Source of the DNA: Chitinophaga sancti
GTDB taxonomy: Bacteria > Bacteroidota > Bacteroidia > Chitinophagales > Chitinophagaceae
DNA length: 64,000 nucleotides
Assembly (NCBI RefSeq): GCF_034424315.1
Contig: NZ_CP139972.1
Span: forward strand, 558,001-622,000
Direction: 5' to 3'
Shown: piece by piece, positions 38,043-47,791 of the stretch
How positions within the stretch are numbered: the stretch's first letter is position 1
Layout: each line of letters starts with the position of its first letter
The notes under the pieces: generated by a model
Databases searched by the model: none
Seen by the model: the letters and a program-made list of their open reading frames with translations, nothing else
What the model was told of the DNA's origin: nothing
Program-made: the position numbers and the translations under genes

Positions 38043-38678
38043 TTATTGTACGATGCTTTGGTTAATAACAGTCAATACTTTTTGTGCATGTAGCAAATTA
38101 GTATCGAGTTCCTGGTGTGAGCTCATGAGGAAGGAAGTGCCTTTTTTCTGCCATGTTTCCAGTATCAGGTCAGAAATCAGTGTAAATGAATTCGCGTCCA
38201 GTGTGGTCAGTGGTTCATCCAGGATGATGAGCGAGGGTTCACCCATGAAAGCCAGTAGTAAGGACAATCTTTTTGTCATCCCTGCGGAATAGGCGGCCGC
38301 CTGCCCTTTGATGAAGTTGCCGACGTTAAAGCGTTCTATTAATTGATAGGTTTCTTTTTGTGGTACTTTCCGGATTCGCTGGTATAATGTAACCAGGTCT
38401 ATACCGGTCATAAACGGAGGGTAGAGTGGTTCTGCTGCAGCCCAGCCTATATGTTGCCTATAGGCGAGTGGTGAGTTCCTGAGACTGCTGCCCCTGAGTG
38501 AAATATCTCCTTCAAACGGTACCATGCCGGCGATGATTTTTAAGAACGTGGATTTGCCGGAACCGTTGGCACCTTGTATCCAGTAAATGGCCGGGTCCAG
38601 CAGGAGAGAGGGAATATCAAGCACGACCTGCCCCTGGTAGGATTTGCGAAGTTGGGTGAGTTGAAGCATAGGGATCAA
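38043..38678 (-). CDS. ABC transporter ATP-binding protein
   Basis: 211 residues (a second Met at codon 4 is equally good). Walker A is GANGSGKST (about 35-43), the signature is an unusual YSAGMTKRLSL in place of LSGGQ, Walker B is LIILDEPLTTLD, and the H-loop is SSHQELD. The small size and the AGM signature resemble ATPases of CcmA- or gliding-type exporters in Bacteroidota. It makes a two-gene transporter with the permease; the substrate is unknown. Confidence 0.88.
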   Translation of the reverse strand: MIPMLQLTQLRKSYQGQVVLDIPSLLLDPAIYWIQGANGSGKSTFLKIIAGMVPFEGDISLRGSSLRNSPLAYRQHIGWAAAEPLYPPFMTGIDLVTLYQRIRKVPQKETYQLIERFNVGNFIKGQAAAYSAGMTKRLSLLLAFMGEPSLIILDEPLTTLDANSFTLISDLILETWQKKGTSFLMSSHQELDTNLLHAQKVLTVINQSIVQ

Positions 38679-38789
38679 TATAATTATATTATTAATGTGG
38701 GATGAGGAGGGGCGTGTTTTTTAACATTATTTTGGGGTGTAGGGCGGAGTGTATTTTTCGTATATCCGGCCAGTTGCGCAGGCGATAAC

Positions 38790-38820
38790 TAAAAAAAAGG
38801 GCTTGCCTGCAGCAAACCCC
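38790..38820 (-). terminator. Terminator of the ROK gene
   Basis: On the minus strand GGGTTTGC, loop TGCA, then GGCAAGCCC followed by eight Ts. Confidence 0.8.
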
Positions 38821-38826
38821 TATTAC

Positions 38827-39567
38827 TTATTTCTTCGGAAAATTTGTACTGATGTGATACTTGTCCTCCATATCCCACAATCTTGCGCCTCCTTTTATCC
38901 CTTCCTTATTCGTAAACAATATCACATTCTTATCCAGATTAAAAGAGATCTTATCCGCATTTCCGCCTCCCAGGTACAAGCGATCATAATTAAATACCAC
39001 TTTCAAAATACCCATGACCTTCTCCATCCGCTTATTCCATTTCTCCAGCCCCTCTTTCTCCAGTGCCTTATTCCCAATATAATCATCATAATCATGTTCC
39101 TTCGTCACCGGATGATGGGCCAACTCCAAATGCGGCAGCAGGTATCCGTCAATCAACACTGCTGTTCCAAACCCTGTTCCCAGGGTCACCGCCAGTTCAT
39201 ACCCCTTTCCGCTCACCACGCCCAGGCCCAGCTGATCGGCATCATTCACCAGTCTCACCGGTTTATCCAGCAGGTCCGCAATCCTTTGCCCCAGGTCTAT
39301 ATCCTTCCAGTTTGGATTCCCGAGGTTCGGTGCTGTGTACACCACCCCATTCCGCACATAGCCGGGAAAGCCTACAGACACCTTATCGTAGCCGGGGATA
39401 TCCTTCACCAGTTCCTGTATTGTATCCAGTACCGATTCCGGCGTAGCCCCCTGCGGCGTCTTTACCCGTTTATAATCCATCTGCCATTCTCCCGCCTTGT
39501 TCAGGATCGTACATTTAATATGCGATCCTCCAACATCAATCCCTAAAATATGTCCTGTCTCTGCCAT
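38827..39567 (-). CDS. ROK-family sugar kinase (polyphosphate-glucokinase-like)
   Basis: 246 residues. The N-terminal phosphate loop is GIDVGGSHIKCTIL (9-22), the catalytic region VNDADQLGLG (about 111-120, Asp at 113), and the second phosphate motif VTLGTGFGTAVLIDG. The CxCGxxGC zinc motif of repressor-type ROK proteins is missing. The short length and the LGNPNWKD and LAHHPV stretches resemble PpgK-type glucokinases, which use polyphosphate or ATP. The phosphate donor cannot be decided by eye. Confidence 0.8.
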   Translation of the reverse strand: MAETGHILGIDVGGSHIKCTILNKAGEWQMDYKRVKTPQGATPESVLDTIQELVKDIPGYDKVSVGFPGYVRNGVVYTAPNLGNPNWKDIDLGQRIADLLDKPVRLVNDADQLGLGVVSGKGYELAVTLGTGFGTAVLIDGYLLPHLELAHHPVTKEHDYDDYIGNKALEKEGLEKWNKRMEKVMGILKVVFNYDRLYLGGGNADKISFNLDKNVILFTNKEGIKGGARLWDMEDKYHISTNFPKK

Positions 39568-39650
39568 GTTATTAAAAATTTATGCAAACCGTACAAAATT
39601 CACACCGGTTTTGTTTACCTAAACTTAACACTCATTTTAAACTGACCGCG

Positions 39651-39658
39651 TAATTTTG
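39651..39658 (+). promoter_or_regulatory. Candidate -7 box of the sigma/FecR locus
   Basis: TAATTTTG fits TAnnTTTG and lies 13 bp before the sigma factor ATG. No TTG at -33. Confidence 0.35.
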
Positions 39659-39671
39659 TGCGTCAATTTAT

Positions 39672-40211
39672 ATGATGCGTTCCAATTCTGAAAATACTGC
39701 TGCAATTTTCGACAGGATCTTTAAAGAAACCTGGTCGGGCACTGTTTCGTATCTGATAAAAATAAGTAATAATAAAGAACTCGCCGAAGATCTGGCCCAG
39801 GAAGCCTACCTGAAAGCCTGGCAAAAACGCCACCTGCTTCCTGAAGAAGAAGCTGAAATAGCCCGTTATATCCTCGTCATCGCCCGTAACTGTTTCCTCG
39901 ATCACCTGAAAGCCGCCCTTCGTGAGCGCAAACAACATGATGCTTATACCCTCAGTTTCCCGGATGCCGGGCAGTTTTCACCTGCTATGACAGTGATCGA
40001 AGCCAAAGAGCAGCAGCAGATTGTCAATCATACGATCAATAACCACGAAGAAACTGTACGTCGCTATTATCTCCTCAACCGCGAGTACGGCCTTACTTAC
40101 AAAGAGATTGCCCTCCAGGAAGGCGTGTCCGAAAAAACCGTGGAACGCTATATTGGCAGGGTACTCCGTTCGCTTCGCTCCCGGCTGGCGACTATTTTCT
40201 TTATCTGGTAA
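39672..40211 (+). CDS. ECF RNA polymerase sigma factor (FecI-like)
   Basis: 179 residues. Region 2 contains LAEDLAQEAYLKAWQK (about 34-49) and region 4 contains EYGLTYKEIALQEGVSEKTVERYIGRVLRSLRSRL at the end, the usual helix-turn-helix for -35 recognition. It stands immediately before a FecR gene and an STN-bearing SusC, the standard trio in which ligand binding at the outer-membrane transporter releases the sigma factor to transcribe the downstream uptake genes. Confidence 0.92.
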   Translation: MMRSNSENTAAIFDRIFKETWSGTVSYLIKISNNKELAEDLAQEAYLKAWQKRHLLPEEEAEIARYILVIARNCFLDHLKAALRERKQHDAYTLSFPDAGQFSPAMTVIEAKEQQQIVNHTINNHEETVRRYYLLNREYGLTYKEIALQEGVSEKTVERYIGRVLRSLRSRLATIFFIW

Positions 40212-40283
40212 CAATTCCTTAACCTAGATTCCTGTCGGTGCCTGTTTTAATTGGCCGTTATATTACCAAACGACGTCCTTAGC

Positions 40284-41225
40284 ATGAACATCTCCGACAT
40301 CAGGAAAAGACTGGAAGACTATCAGGCAGGCAGATTGGATGCTGCCGGCAAACAAGCATTGCAGCAGGCATTAGACGGCCTGTCAGAGGAGGAATTGTCA
40401 GAACTGTTCCCGGTAGATGAATTCATAAATAATAAGGAACTACCCGAAGCAGAAATCGATGCGGCCCTGGAAAGATTCAGAAAGAACAGGAAGCCGGGGA
40501 TCAGGTTAATGCACTTCACCCGCTATGCGGCAGTTTTTGTATTGTTATTAGGGAGTGCATTTTTATTACGTAAAATGAACCTGGACCGGAAACCGGAACG
40601 ACGCTTTCGTACCATGCGGATAGCGGATGGCCGGCATGGTGCCATTACCTTATCGGATGGGAGCCAGGTGACTATCAACGGCGGATCTACCTTATATATC
40701 CCCGAAGAATTTGATGACAGTGCACGTATAGTATACCTGGGAGAAGGCGAAGCTTATTTCGAAATTGCTAAAGATGCCAAACGTCCATTCTTCGTCCGCT
40801 CTCCACAACTCAACGTAAAAGTATTAGGCACCTCATTTACGGTAAGAGATTATAAAGATGAACTCACAGCTTCCGTAAATGTAAATAGCGGTAAAATCGG
40901 CTTAAAAGGGCTCGTTTTGAGTGCCGGTATGGGATTGACCGCAGATAAGGGAAAAAGGACATTCACAAAAGAGGACATAGACACCGCCAACACCACCGCC
41001 TGGATCCGGGGAGAACTGATTTTCCATGATGCCGGACTGAAACAGGTACTACAAGTTTTGCAACACAAATATGCTGTTCACTTTGATGTAAAGGACAGCG
41101 ACTTATTTAAAAGAAAGTACACTGCTACATTCCGGAACAATACGATCGAAAACATCATGCAACAGCTAAAACTGATGAGCAGTTTCCAGTACACAATTAA
41201 AGACAATCAAATAGTAATCAGGTAA
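40284..41225 (+). CDS. FecR-family anti-sigma factor
   Basis: 313 residues from the ATG at 40284, chosen over a TTG at 40251 because the family alignment begins near NISDIRKRLEDYQAG. Residues 1-70 form the cytoplasmic sigma-binding region, then one membrane helix (about 76-93, YAAVFVLLLGSAFLL). The periplasmic FecR domain follows (IADGRHGAITLSDGSQVTIN, EGEAYFEIAKDAKRPFFVRS, LGTSFTVRDY), then the C-terminal DUF4974 STN-like part. It relays the signal from the SusC STN domain to the sigma factor. Confidence 0.93.
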   Translation: MNISDIRKRLEDYQAGRLDAAGKQALQQALDGLSEEELSELFPVDEFINNKELPEAEIDAALERFRKNRKPGIRLMHFTRYAAVFVLLLGSAFLLRKMNLDRKPERRFRTMRIADGRHGAITLSDGSQVTINGGSTLYIPEEFDDSARIVYLGEGEAYFEIAKDAKRPFFVRSPQLNVKVLGTSFTVRDYKDELTASVNVNSGKIGLKGLVLSAGMGLTADKGKRTFTKEDIDTANTTAWIRGELIFHDAGLKQVLQVLQHKYAVHFDVKDSDLFKRKYTATFRNNTIENIMQQLKLMSSFQYTIKDNQIVIR

Positions 41226-41229
41226 AAAA

Positions 41230-41251
41230 GCACCCTGCTGTAACAGGGTGC
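41230..41251. promoter_or_regulatory. Hairpin between fecR and the SusC gene
   Basis: GCACCCTG (41230-41237) pairs with CAGGGTGC (41244-41251), right after the fecR stop. On the plus strand no T-run follows, so complete termination is unlikely. On the minus strand TTTTTT follows. It may be an attenuator that sets regulator below transporter expression. Confidence 0.45.
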
Positions 41252-41283
41252 CAAAATTCAGTACAAGCTAAATTTTTAAATGA

Positions 41284-44200
41284 ATGGACAAATGTACAAA
41301 AAAGCGGGGATGCCCGTTAGGGATTTCCTACCCCAAACTTTCGGTATGGGTATTATTCTTCTTTGTAGCATGGCTGCCCTACATCAATGCACAAACTCAT
41401 GAGAAAAAGCTGGATCTCACGGTGAACAGCCAGCCACTGAAAGACGTATTTCAGTACATTCAGAAAAATAGCCGTTTTCTCGTCAACTATAGTCCAAACG
41501 ACGTAGACGCCAGTGTGCGTGTCAGCATCAGGATCTACGACGCTACCGCACAGGAAGTACTCCGTGCTGCCCTGGCCAATACTGGTTATATCTTCACACA
41601 AAGCGGCAATACTTTCATCGTTACCCGTAAGCCTGAAGATATCCTGATCCGCGGTCGCATCACCGACGAAAAAGGCGAACCACTTGTGGGCGTAAACGTT
41701 CGTATCAAAAGCGGTAGCATAGGTACCATCTCTGGCCCGGAAGGGAATTACTTCCTGAAGGTACCGGGGAATAATCCAACTATCGTTTTCTCCTTCCTGG
41801 GTTACATGACCCGCCAGATCCCGGTGAGCACTACCCAGAAACTGGATGTGCAAATGGCACCGGATGCCAAAGCCCTGAATGAATTTGTAGTTACGACGGC
41901 CTTAGGCATCCAGCGTGAAGAGAAAGGATTGGGTTATGCAACCACGGTTGTGAAAGGTGAGCAGCTGACCAATGCCCTGTCTAATAACTGGACAGACGCG
42001 CTTTCCGGTAAGGTGGCAGGTCTGAACCTGGTTCGTTCCAATGCAGGCCCTACCGGTTCAAACAAGATCATTCTCCGTGGTGAAAATAACCTCACCGGTG
42101 ATAATGAAGCCCTCATCGTTGTAGATGGTGTCGTGATCAATAATGGTAGCGGCCGTCGTACAGGTATCGATGGTGAAACACCTTATGGTACCGGTTCTGA
42201 CAATATGCCGGCAGACTATGGTACAGGATTGAATGACCTGAACTCAGAAGATATTGAATCAGTTACTATTCTGAAAGGCCCCGGTGCGGCTGCATTGTAC
42301 GGGCAGCGTGGGGCAAACGGTGCGGTGATCATCACCACCAAAGCAGGTACTCCCCGCAAAAAAGGTTTAGGCATTACCTTAAATTCTAACGAGTCTATCG
42401 AAAATGTAAACCGCTGGCCGGAATTACAATATGAATATGGACAGGGCCTGGATGGTGCCGCTTATTATTCTTATGGTGCGTCTGCAGATGGCGCCAGCAC
42501 AAGCGGTACCAGCTCTGCCTATGGACCTAAGTTCGATGGACAGCTGTTTTTTCAATACGATCCTGTGACACAGAAAGTAGGCACGGAAAGAACGCTCTGG
42601 CGGCCCTACACCAACCAGTTACAGAAATTCTTCCAGACAGGAAAGACCTTCACCAACAGCATCAGTGTAGATGGTGGTACTGATAAAACTACCGCGCGCT
42701 TTTCATTCACGAATGTAAACAACGACTGGATCGTGCCAAACACGGGTTACAAACGTAACACGATCTCTATGGCGGTGAATTCAAAGATCAACGATAAACT
42801 GACGATCACTTCCAAAGTAAACTATACCAATAAATGGAGTGATAACCTCCCCGGATCAGGTTATGGTAACCAATCGCTGATGTATTGGTACATCTTCTGG
42901 CAACCAAATGCGAACATCGACTGGCTGCGCGACTATTGGGTAAAAGGGCAGGAGGGCCGTGCTATTAAATACCCTTTCAGTTCTTATCCTGAAAATCCTT
43001 TTGCTGTAGCAAATGAATTCATCAACCGGACCAACCGGAATGGTATTACCGGCAATGTGCAGGCTACTTACAACTTCACCAAAGACCTGAGTTTACTGGT
43101 GAGAACATCCATTGATTTTGCTTACGACCAGCGTGCCCAGGAGCGCCCATACGATGCAGGTGCGAAACTGCCTAAAGGGAGTTACCGTACGCAGAACATC
43201 TTTTCTATGGAAGCCAGCAGCGATTTCATGTTGAAATACAGCAAGCGTTTCGGGGAGGATTTTGAATTCACTGCCACTGGCGGCGGAAGTACCCTTACCA
43301 ATAATTATAATAAAGATGAAACCCGCGCAGACTCACTGACCTTCCCGGGTATCTTCTCTTTCTCCAATGCTGCTGGTCCTTTATTGACCATTCCTTACAG
43401 GAGTAAATATTCGATCAATAGTTTTTATGGTGTTATCACCGGCGGCTTCAGGGATTATTTATTCCTCGACCTCACGGCGAGACAGGACTGGACCAGTACA
43501 TTGGCTACACCTTATCGTACCACTAATGCCGGTTTCTTCTATCCTGCAGCCAACCTGAGTTTCATAGCGTCTGATGTATTCCATCTGCCAAAGATGATCA
43601 ATTATGCCAAGCTGCGTTTCTCTGCATCCAGCGTAGGTAGCGGAGGTACATCAGCATACCTCACTTCTTACAATTATGAGACGGCAGGTAGCTTGTACAA
43701 TGGTGGTTTATCTGCACCGGAATTGCTGACGAACCCCAACCTGAAACCATTGCGTACCATAACTTATGAATTAGGTGCCAATGTACAGTTCTATAACAAC
43801 AGGCTGGGTATTGACGTAGCTGTGTACAGGGGGAATACTAAAGACCAGCACTTAAAGCGGATCGTAGACCGTGCATCAGGTTTTACCCGTGTACTGATCA
43901 ATGCAGGTGATGTGAGAAATGAAGGGATAGAGATCGCATTGAATGGAACGCCGATCAGTATAAAGAACGGTTTCCGCTGGAGTTCAAACATCGTGTTCTC
44001 TGCAAACCGCAACCGCATTATGAGCCTGGCAGATAGTTCTGTCGTATTAAGAAATGGCCCAGTAGGCGGTGGCCAGATCGTAGCTAAGGTAGGCGGTAGC
44101 ATGGGTGACCTGTATGGCCGTGGCTACCAGCGTGCTCCTGATGGGCAGATCATTTATGATGCAAATACCGGTGTAGCACTGCTGACACAGGAAGTGAAAT

Positions 44201-44754
44201 ACCTTGGTAATATCCTGCCCAAAGCAAAGATTGGCTGGACCAATGATTTCAATTATAAGGGATTTAACCTGCACCTGCTCTTCGATGCACAGTATGGTGG
44301 AGTGGCACACTCCCTCACCCATTATAAGATGGCTGAACAGGGTAAGCTGAAAGAAACCCTGCCGGGCCGTTACAATGGGATCATCGGTAATGGTGTGGTA
44401 GCAACAAGTGATGGTAAGTATCGTAAGAATGATGTGATAGCTACCGATATCGACGAATATTACCGTTCTCATTATGGAGTAGACAATGCAGAAGGTAGCG
44501 TGTTCCGTACTGACTTTATCAAATTCAGGGAAGCCCGTATCGACTATACTTTCAGCAAGGGGCTGGTGAAGCGATTGGGCTTCCAGCGCGCCACAGTAGG
44601 GGTGTATGGCCGTGATCTGTTCATCTGGTCTCCATGGCCAATGTTCGATCCTGAATTCGGTACGCTCTATGGTTCCGACATCCTGCAGGGATTTGAGATC
44701 GGCCAGTTTCCTTCTACACGTACCCTTGGTTTTAATCTGGTAATTGGACTTTAA
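41284..44754 (+). CDS. SusC/RagA TonB-linked transporter with N-terminal STN signalling domain
   Basis: 1156 residues. After the signal region (to about 37), residues 40-112 form the secretin/TonB N-terminal (STN) domain (LTVNSQPLKDVFQYIQKNS, AQEVLRAALANTGYIF). A carboxypeptidase-regulatory-like domain (about 120-205) follows, then the plug (LNEFVVTTALGIQREEKGLG, IESVTILKGPGAAALYGQRGANGAVIITTKAG) and the barrel, ending in a typical terminal strand with Phe-Asn-Leu-Val. The STN domain explains why it is paired with sigma/FecR genes. It imports a ligand with the SusD-like partner 8 bp downstream. Confidence 0.94.
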   Translation: MDKCTKKRGCPLGISYPKLSVWVLFFFVAWLPYINAQTHEKKLDLTVNSQPLKDVFQYIQKNSRFLVNYSPNDVDASVRVSIRIYDATAQEVLRAALANTGYIFTQSGNTFIVTRKPEDILIRGRITDEKGEPLVGVNVRIKSGSIGTISGPEGNYFLKVPGNNPTIVFSFLGYMTRQIPVSTTQKLDVQMAPDAKALNEFVVTTALGIQREEKGLGYATTVVKGEQLTNALSNNWTDALSGKVAGLNLVRSNAGPTGSNKIILRGENNLTGDNEALIVVDGVVINNGSGRRTGIDGETPYGTGSDNMPADYGTGLNDLNSEDIESVTILKGPGAAALYGQRGANGAVIITTKAGTPRKKGLGITLNSNESIENVNRWPELQYEYGQGLDGAAYYSYGASADGASTSGTSSAYGPKFDGQLFFQYDPVTQKVGTERTLWRPYTNQLQKFFQTGKTFTNSISVDGGTDKTTARFSFTNVNNDWIVPNTGYKRNTISMAVNSKINDKLTITSKVNYTNKWSDNLPGSGYGNQSLMYWYIFWQPNANIDWLRDYWVKGQEGRAIKYPFSSYPENPFAVANEFINRTNRNGITGNVQATYNFTKDLSLLVRTSIDFAYDQRAQERPYDAGAKLPKGSYRTQNIFSMEASSDFMLKYSKRFGEDFEFTATGGGSTLTNNYNKDETRADSLTFPGIFSFSNAAGPLLTIPYRSKYSINSFYGVITGGFRDYLFLDLTARQDWTSTLATPYRTTNAGFFYPAANLSFIASDVFHLPKMINYAKLRFSASSVGSGGTSAYLTSYNYETAGSLYNGGLSAPELLTNPNLKPLRTITYELGANVQFYNNRLGIDVAVYRGNTKDQHLKRIVDRASGFTRVLINAGDVRNEGIEIALNGTPISIKNGFRWSSNIVFSANRNRIMSLADSSVVLRNGPVGGGQIVAKVGGSMGDLYGRGYQRAPDGQIIYDANTGVALLTQEVKYLGNILPKAKIGWTNDFNYKGFNLHLLFDAQYGGVAHSLTHYKMAEQGKLKETLPGRYNGIIGNGVVATSDGKYRKNDVIATDIDEYYRSHYGVDNAEGSVFRTDFIKFREARIDYTFSKGLVKRLGFQRATVGVYGRDLFIWSPWPMFDPEFGTLYGSDILQGFEIGQFPSTRTLGFNLVIGL

Positions 44755-44762
44755 TAATTGAT

Positions 44763-46262
44763 ATGATGAAGCATCTTGCATATATATTACTACTGGGGAT
44801 CCTGCTGGGCTCCTGTACAAAAAACTTTGAGGAGACGAATACGAGTCCGAATGGCACACCTACTGCACTCCCGCAACAATTGCTGGCACCGGCATTGGTG
44901 AGTACGCTGGGTTATAACATGATCCGCAATCGCAATTTTAACAATGAACTGATGCAGGTTACGGTGGACATCAGTGATTCAGAAGGGCAGGTGTTCCGCT
45001 ACGATTTTCGTTCTACCTGGGCAGATTACCTGTATAATGGATTGTATTCTGAGCTGACGAACTTCAAGGATATTTATACCACTGCCAGTAGTGAGTTGAA
45101 CTATAATCCATCTTACAAGGGTATTTCGCTGATCTGCCAGTCATGGATCTATTCTATACTTACAGATACCTACGGCGATATTCCTTACTTCCAGTCCAAC
45201 CTCGCAAAAGACAGTGGCATTTTGGAGCCGCGATTTGATGCGCAGCGCGATATCTATATGGATATCTTCAAAAAACTGGATACGGCCAATGCCCTGCTGA
45301 GTGCAGCTACTAAGATCGACGCATCCGGCGATCCGGTGTACTATGGAGATGTAAGCAAATGGAGAAAGTTCGGCAACTCATTGTACCTGCGTTTATTGCT
45401 GCGTGTCTCTGCCAAATCAGATAGTGCAGTACTTAAAATAAAAGACATTGTAGAGACCAATAAGGCGAATTATCCCATCATGACGAGCAATAGTGAATCT
45501 GCGATCCTGCGCTGGACAGGCCTGGGTCCTTACGTATCGCCCTATTTGTCCGTTCGTGAGCAGGATTTCAGGTCACCAGGTATCGCGAGCTTCTTTATTG
45601 ATAACCTGGCCCAGTGGAATGATCCGCGAATTGATATCCCGACTTATGGTAGTAATGGTTATAACAGGTGGGGGATTGTACCTTATTCCGGTTCATACCA
45701 GGGTGTGCCAAGTGGTTATTCACCGGGTGATAATCCTGTGAAGAAATGCTACTTCTATTCTACTTCCACAGTGGGAGCCATCACGCTTATGACTGAGCCG
45801 ATGACGGGTATGATGATGAACTATGCAGAGCTGCAATTCATCCTGGCGGAAGCTGCGGCGAAGGGCTGGATCAGTGGTTCGGCAGAAACTTATTACAATA
45901 CAGGTGCCCAGAATAGTATTACACAATGGATCCCCACCTGGTCTGTGCCTGTCACTACCTGGCTGGCAGCGGCAGATATCGAGTGGCTGAATGATGAAAC
46001 ACTGGAACAAAAGATGGAGAAGATTCATAAGCAAAAGTACTATGCATTGTTCCTGACAGATCTGCAACAGTGGTTTGAATACCGTCGTACGGGTCATCCT
46101 TATTTACCCAAGGGTACAGGTCTGCGGAACAATGGTGTGATGCCTGCAAGAATGACTTACCCCGTGTATGTGCAGTCAACCAATCCGACCAACTACAAAC
46201 TGGCGGTGGCCAACCAGGGGCCAGACCTAATCAATACACTGGTGTGGTGGCAGAAACCATAA
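44763..46262 (+). CDS. SusD/RagB-like surface lipoprotein (SusD-like-2 type)
   Basis: 499 residues. Lipoprotein signal with LGSC, lipidation Cys about 18. The alignment features are those of the SusD-like 2 branch: NTSPNGTPTALPQQLLAPALVSTLGY near the start, STWADYLYNGLYSELTNFKDI, LTDTYGDIPYFQS, YYGDVSKWRKFGNSLYLRLLLRVS and the end KQKYYALFLTDLQQWFEYRRTGHPYLP. It makes the substrate-binding lid of the SusC above. The next gene begins 18 bp later in the same operon. Confidence 0.9.
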   Translation: MMKHLAYILLLGILLGSCTKNFEETNTSPNGTPTALPQQLLAPALVSTLGYNMIRNRNFNNELMQVTVDISDSEGQVFRYDFRSTWADYLYNGLYSELTNFKDIYTTASSELNYNPSYKGISLICQSWIYSILTDTYGDIPYFQSNLAKDSGILEPRFDAQRDIYMDIFKKLDTANALLSAATKIDASGDPVYYGDVSKWRKFGNSLYLRLLLRVSAKSDSAVLKIKDIVETNKANYPIMTSNSESAILRWTGLGPYVSPYLSVREQDFRSPGIASFFIDNLAQWNDPRIDIPTYGSNGYNRWGIVPYSGSYQGVPSGYSPGDNPVKKCYFYSTSTVGAITLMTEPMTGMMMNYAELQFILAEAAAKGWISGSAETYYNTGAQNSITQWIPTWSVPVTTWLAAADIEWLNDETLEQKMEKIHKQKYYALFLTDLQQWFEYRRTGHPYLPKGTGLRNNGVMPARMTYPVYVQSTNPTNYKLAVANQGPDLINTLVWWQKP

Positions 46263-46280
46263 CAATAAAATCATTTTACA

Positions 46281-47786
46281 ATGAAGAAATTTTTAGTATA
46301 CTTACTACTCATATTATTGGTCTGGGGATGTCAGAAAAGCGAGACATATCCCGGTGGCAGGATCAGCCCATATATATCGATCTACGATCTCAGGAACCTC
46401 TATAAGTCAAAACCCGTTACGCTCAGCGAAGACAATATGCTCGGCTCTACCAGTATAGCGGCCATGGTGGTGTCAGATCACCGGGGAGGCAATCTGCCTG
46501 CGGGCCTGCTCATAGTGCAGGATGCGCGGCGCCTGGCAAAACTGAGAGGGATTGCCATTCCACTCGGAGATGTGGCCAATAACTATTTACCGGGTGATTC
46601 TGTGATCATCGATGTACAGGGTGCTGTACTGGAAAAGGTAGCGGGCATGCTGGAACTGACAGGTGTATCATTGACAGGTATAAGGAAAGTGTCTTCAGGA
46701 AATGCGATTCCTGTAAACCGCGTGACAACCGCTGCCATCCTTGCAAATCCCGGTGATTACGAAAGTACCCTGGCTGTAGTTGTAAAAGGTGGTTTCGATC
46801 CTTTGCCAGCAAAAGGCGATGTATTGGCCGGCGATAAAGTATTGAATGATGGTTTTGGCAACCTGCATTTGCGTACGGAGGATACCAGTGCTATTGCACA
46901 GATTGGGGCCCCGGTAAGTGCTAACTTCTATGGGTTAGTGTTCGTAGATAAAGATAATGCACCTATGCTCAGAATGCGTACAGGTGCGGATGTGACCGTG
47001 TTAAGTTCAGAGATATCCATTGCACCGGTAATCATTACAGGTTTTATGTCAGATGCAAGTGGTGGGGATGGTAACTATGAATATGTGCAGCTGATGGCAA
47101 CCAGGGATATTGATTTTGCAGCTACACCATTTTCGGTAGTGATAACAAACAATGCGAATGCCAGTACGCCTACGGGTTATCCTGCCAAAGGCTGGGCTAC
47201 GGGCGATAAGCGTTCTTATAAGTTCAACCTGTACGCAGGTACTGCGGCAAAGGGTAGCTTCTTCTATGTAGGGGGGATTGGTAAAAAGATCAATGGTTCC
47301 AAATCAACAGATATCAGCAGTTCGAACTGGGTACGTACATTTGATTATACCACAACTGGTGGCGACGGCTTCGGTACTGCCACCTCTGGTTTGATGGCAA
47401 ACAGCGGCAATGCCTTTGGCATGGCGGTATTCCAGGATACGGTGGTGACAGCAGACACCAAACCGGTAGATGTGATCTGGGTGTCTACAGGTGGTAGCTT
47501 ATATACAGCAGGCCCCCCGGCGAAAGGCTATCGCATTGCGAATACCGACTTTTACGATATCATCAATCCGATTACACTGGAAGAACAACCGTATTACCGG
47601 CAGGGTTCCAATACCCTGGCCCTTTCATACAACACGGCGGATCTGGGTATCTTCAATATGCTGGGTGGTGTATACAATGCATCCCTGGGTAAATGGGTGC
47701 AGGCACGCGCGCAGAACAATAAACAACTGACTACTACATCAGCGATAACCGACATAGAAGGTCAGGGCGCTACAACACTTAAATAA
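46281..47786 (+). CDS. DUF5689 surface lipoprotein
   Basis: 501 residues with a lipoprotein signal (LVWGC, Cys about 17). Residues 30-230 are the DUF5689 OB-fold-like domain (ISIYDLRNLYKSKPVTL, GLLIVQDARRLAKLRGIAIPLG, GDSVIIDVQGAVLE). The C-terminal half (about 245-500) is a beta-rich lamin-tail/BF2867-like module (YEYVQLMATRDIDF, NNANASTPTGYPAKGW). DUF5689 proteins commonly follow SusC/SusD and serve as an extra surface binding protein. The stop lies 5 bp before the phosphoesterase start. Confidence 0.83.
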   Translation: MKKFLVYLLLILLVWGCQKSETYPGGRISPYISIYDLRNLYKSKPVTLSEDNMLGSTSIAAMVVSDHRGGNLPAGLLIVQDARRLAKLRGIAIPLGDVANNYLPGDSVIIDVQGAVLEKVAGMLELTGVSLTGIRKVSSGNAIPVNRVTTAAILANPGDYESTLAVVVKGGFDPLPAKGDVLAGDKVLNDGFGNLHLRTEDTSAIAQIGAPVSANFYGLVFVDKDNAPMLRMRTGADVTVLSSEISIAPVIITGFMSDASGGDGNYEYVQLMATRDIDFAATPFSVVITNNANASTPTGYPAKGWATGDKRSYKFNLYAGTAAKGSFFYVGGIGKKINGSKSTDISSSNWVRTFDYTTTGGDGFGTATSGLMANSGNAFGMAVFQDTVVTADTKPVDVIWVSTGGSLYTAGPPAKGYRIANTDFYDIINPITLEEQPYYRQGSNTLALSYNTADLGIFNMLGGVYNASLGKWVQARAQNNKQLTTTSAITDIEGQGATTLK

Positions 47787-47791
47787 AACGT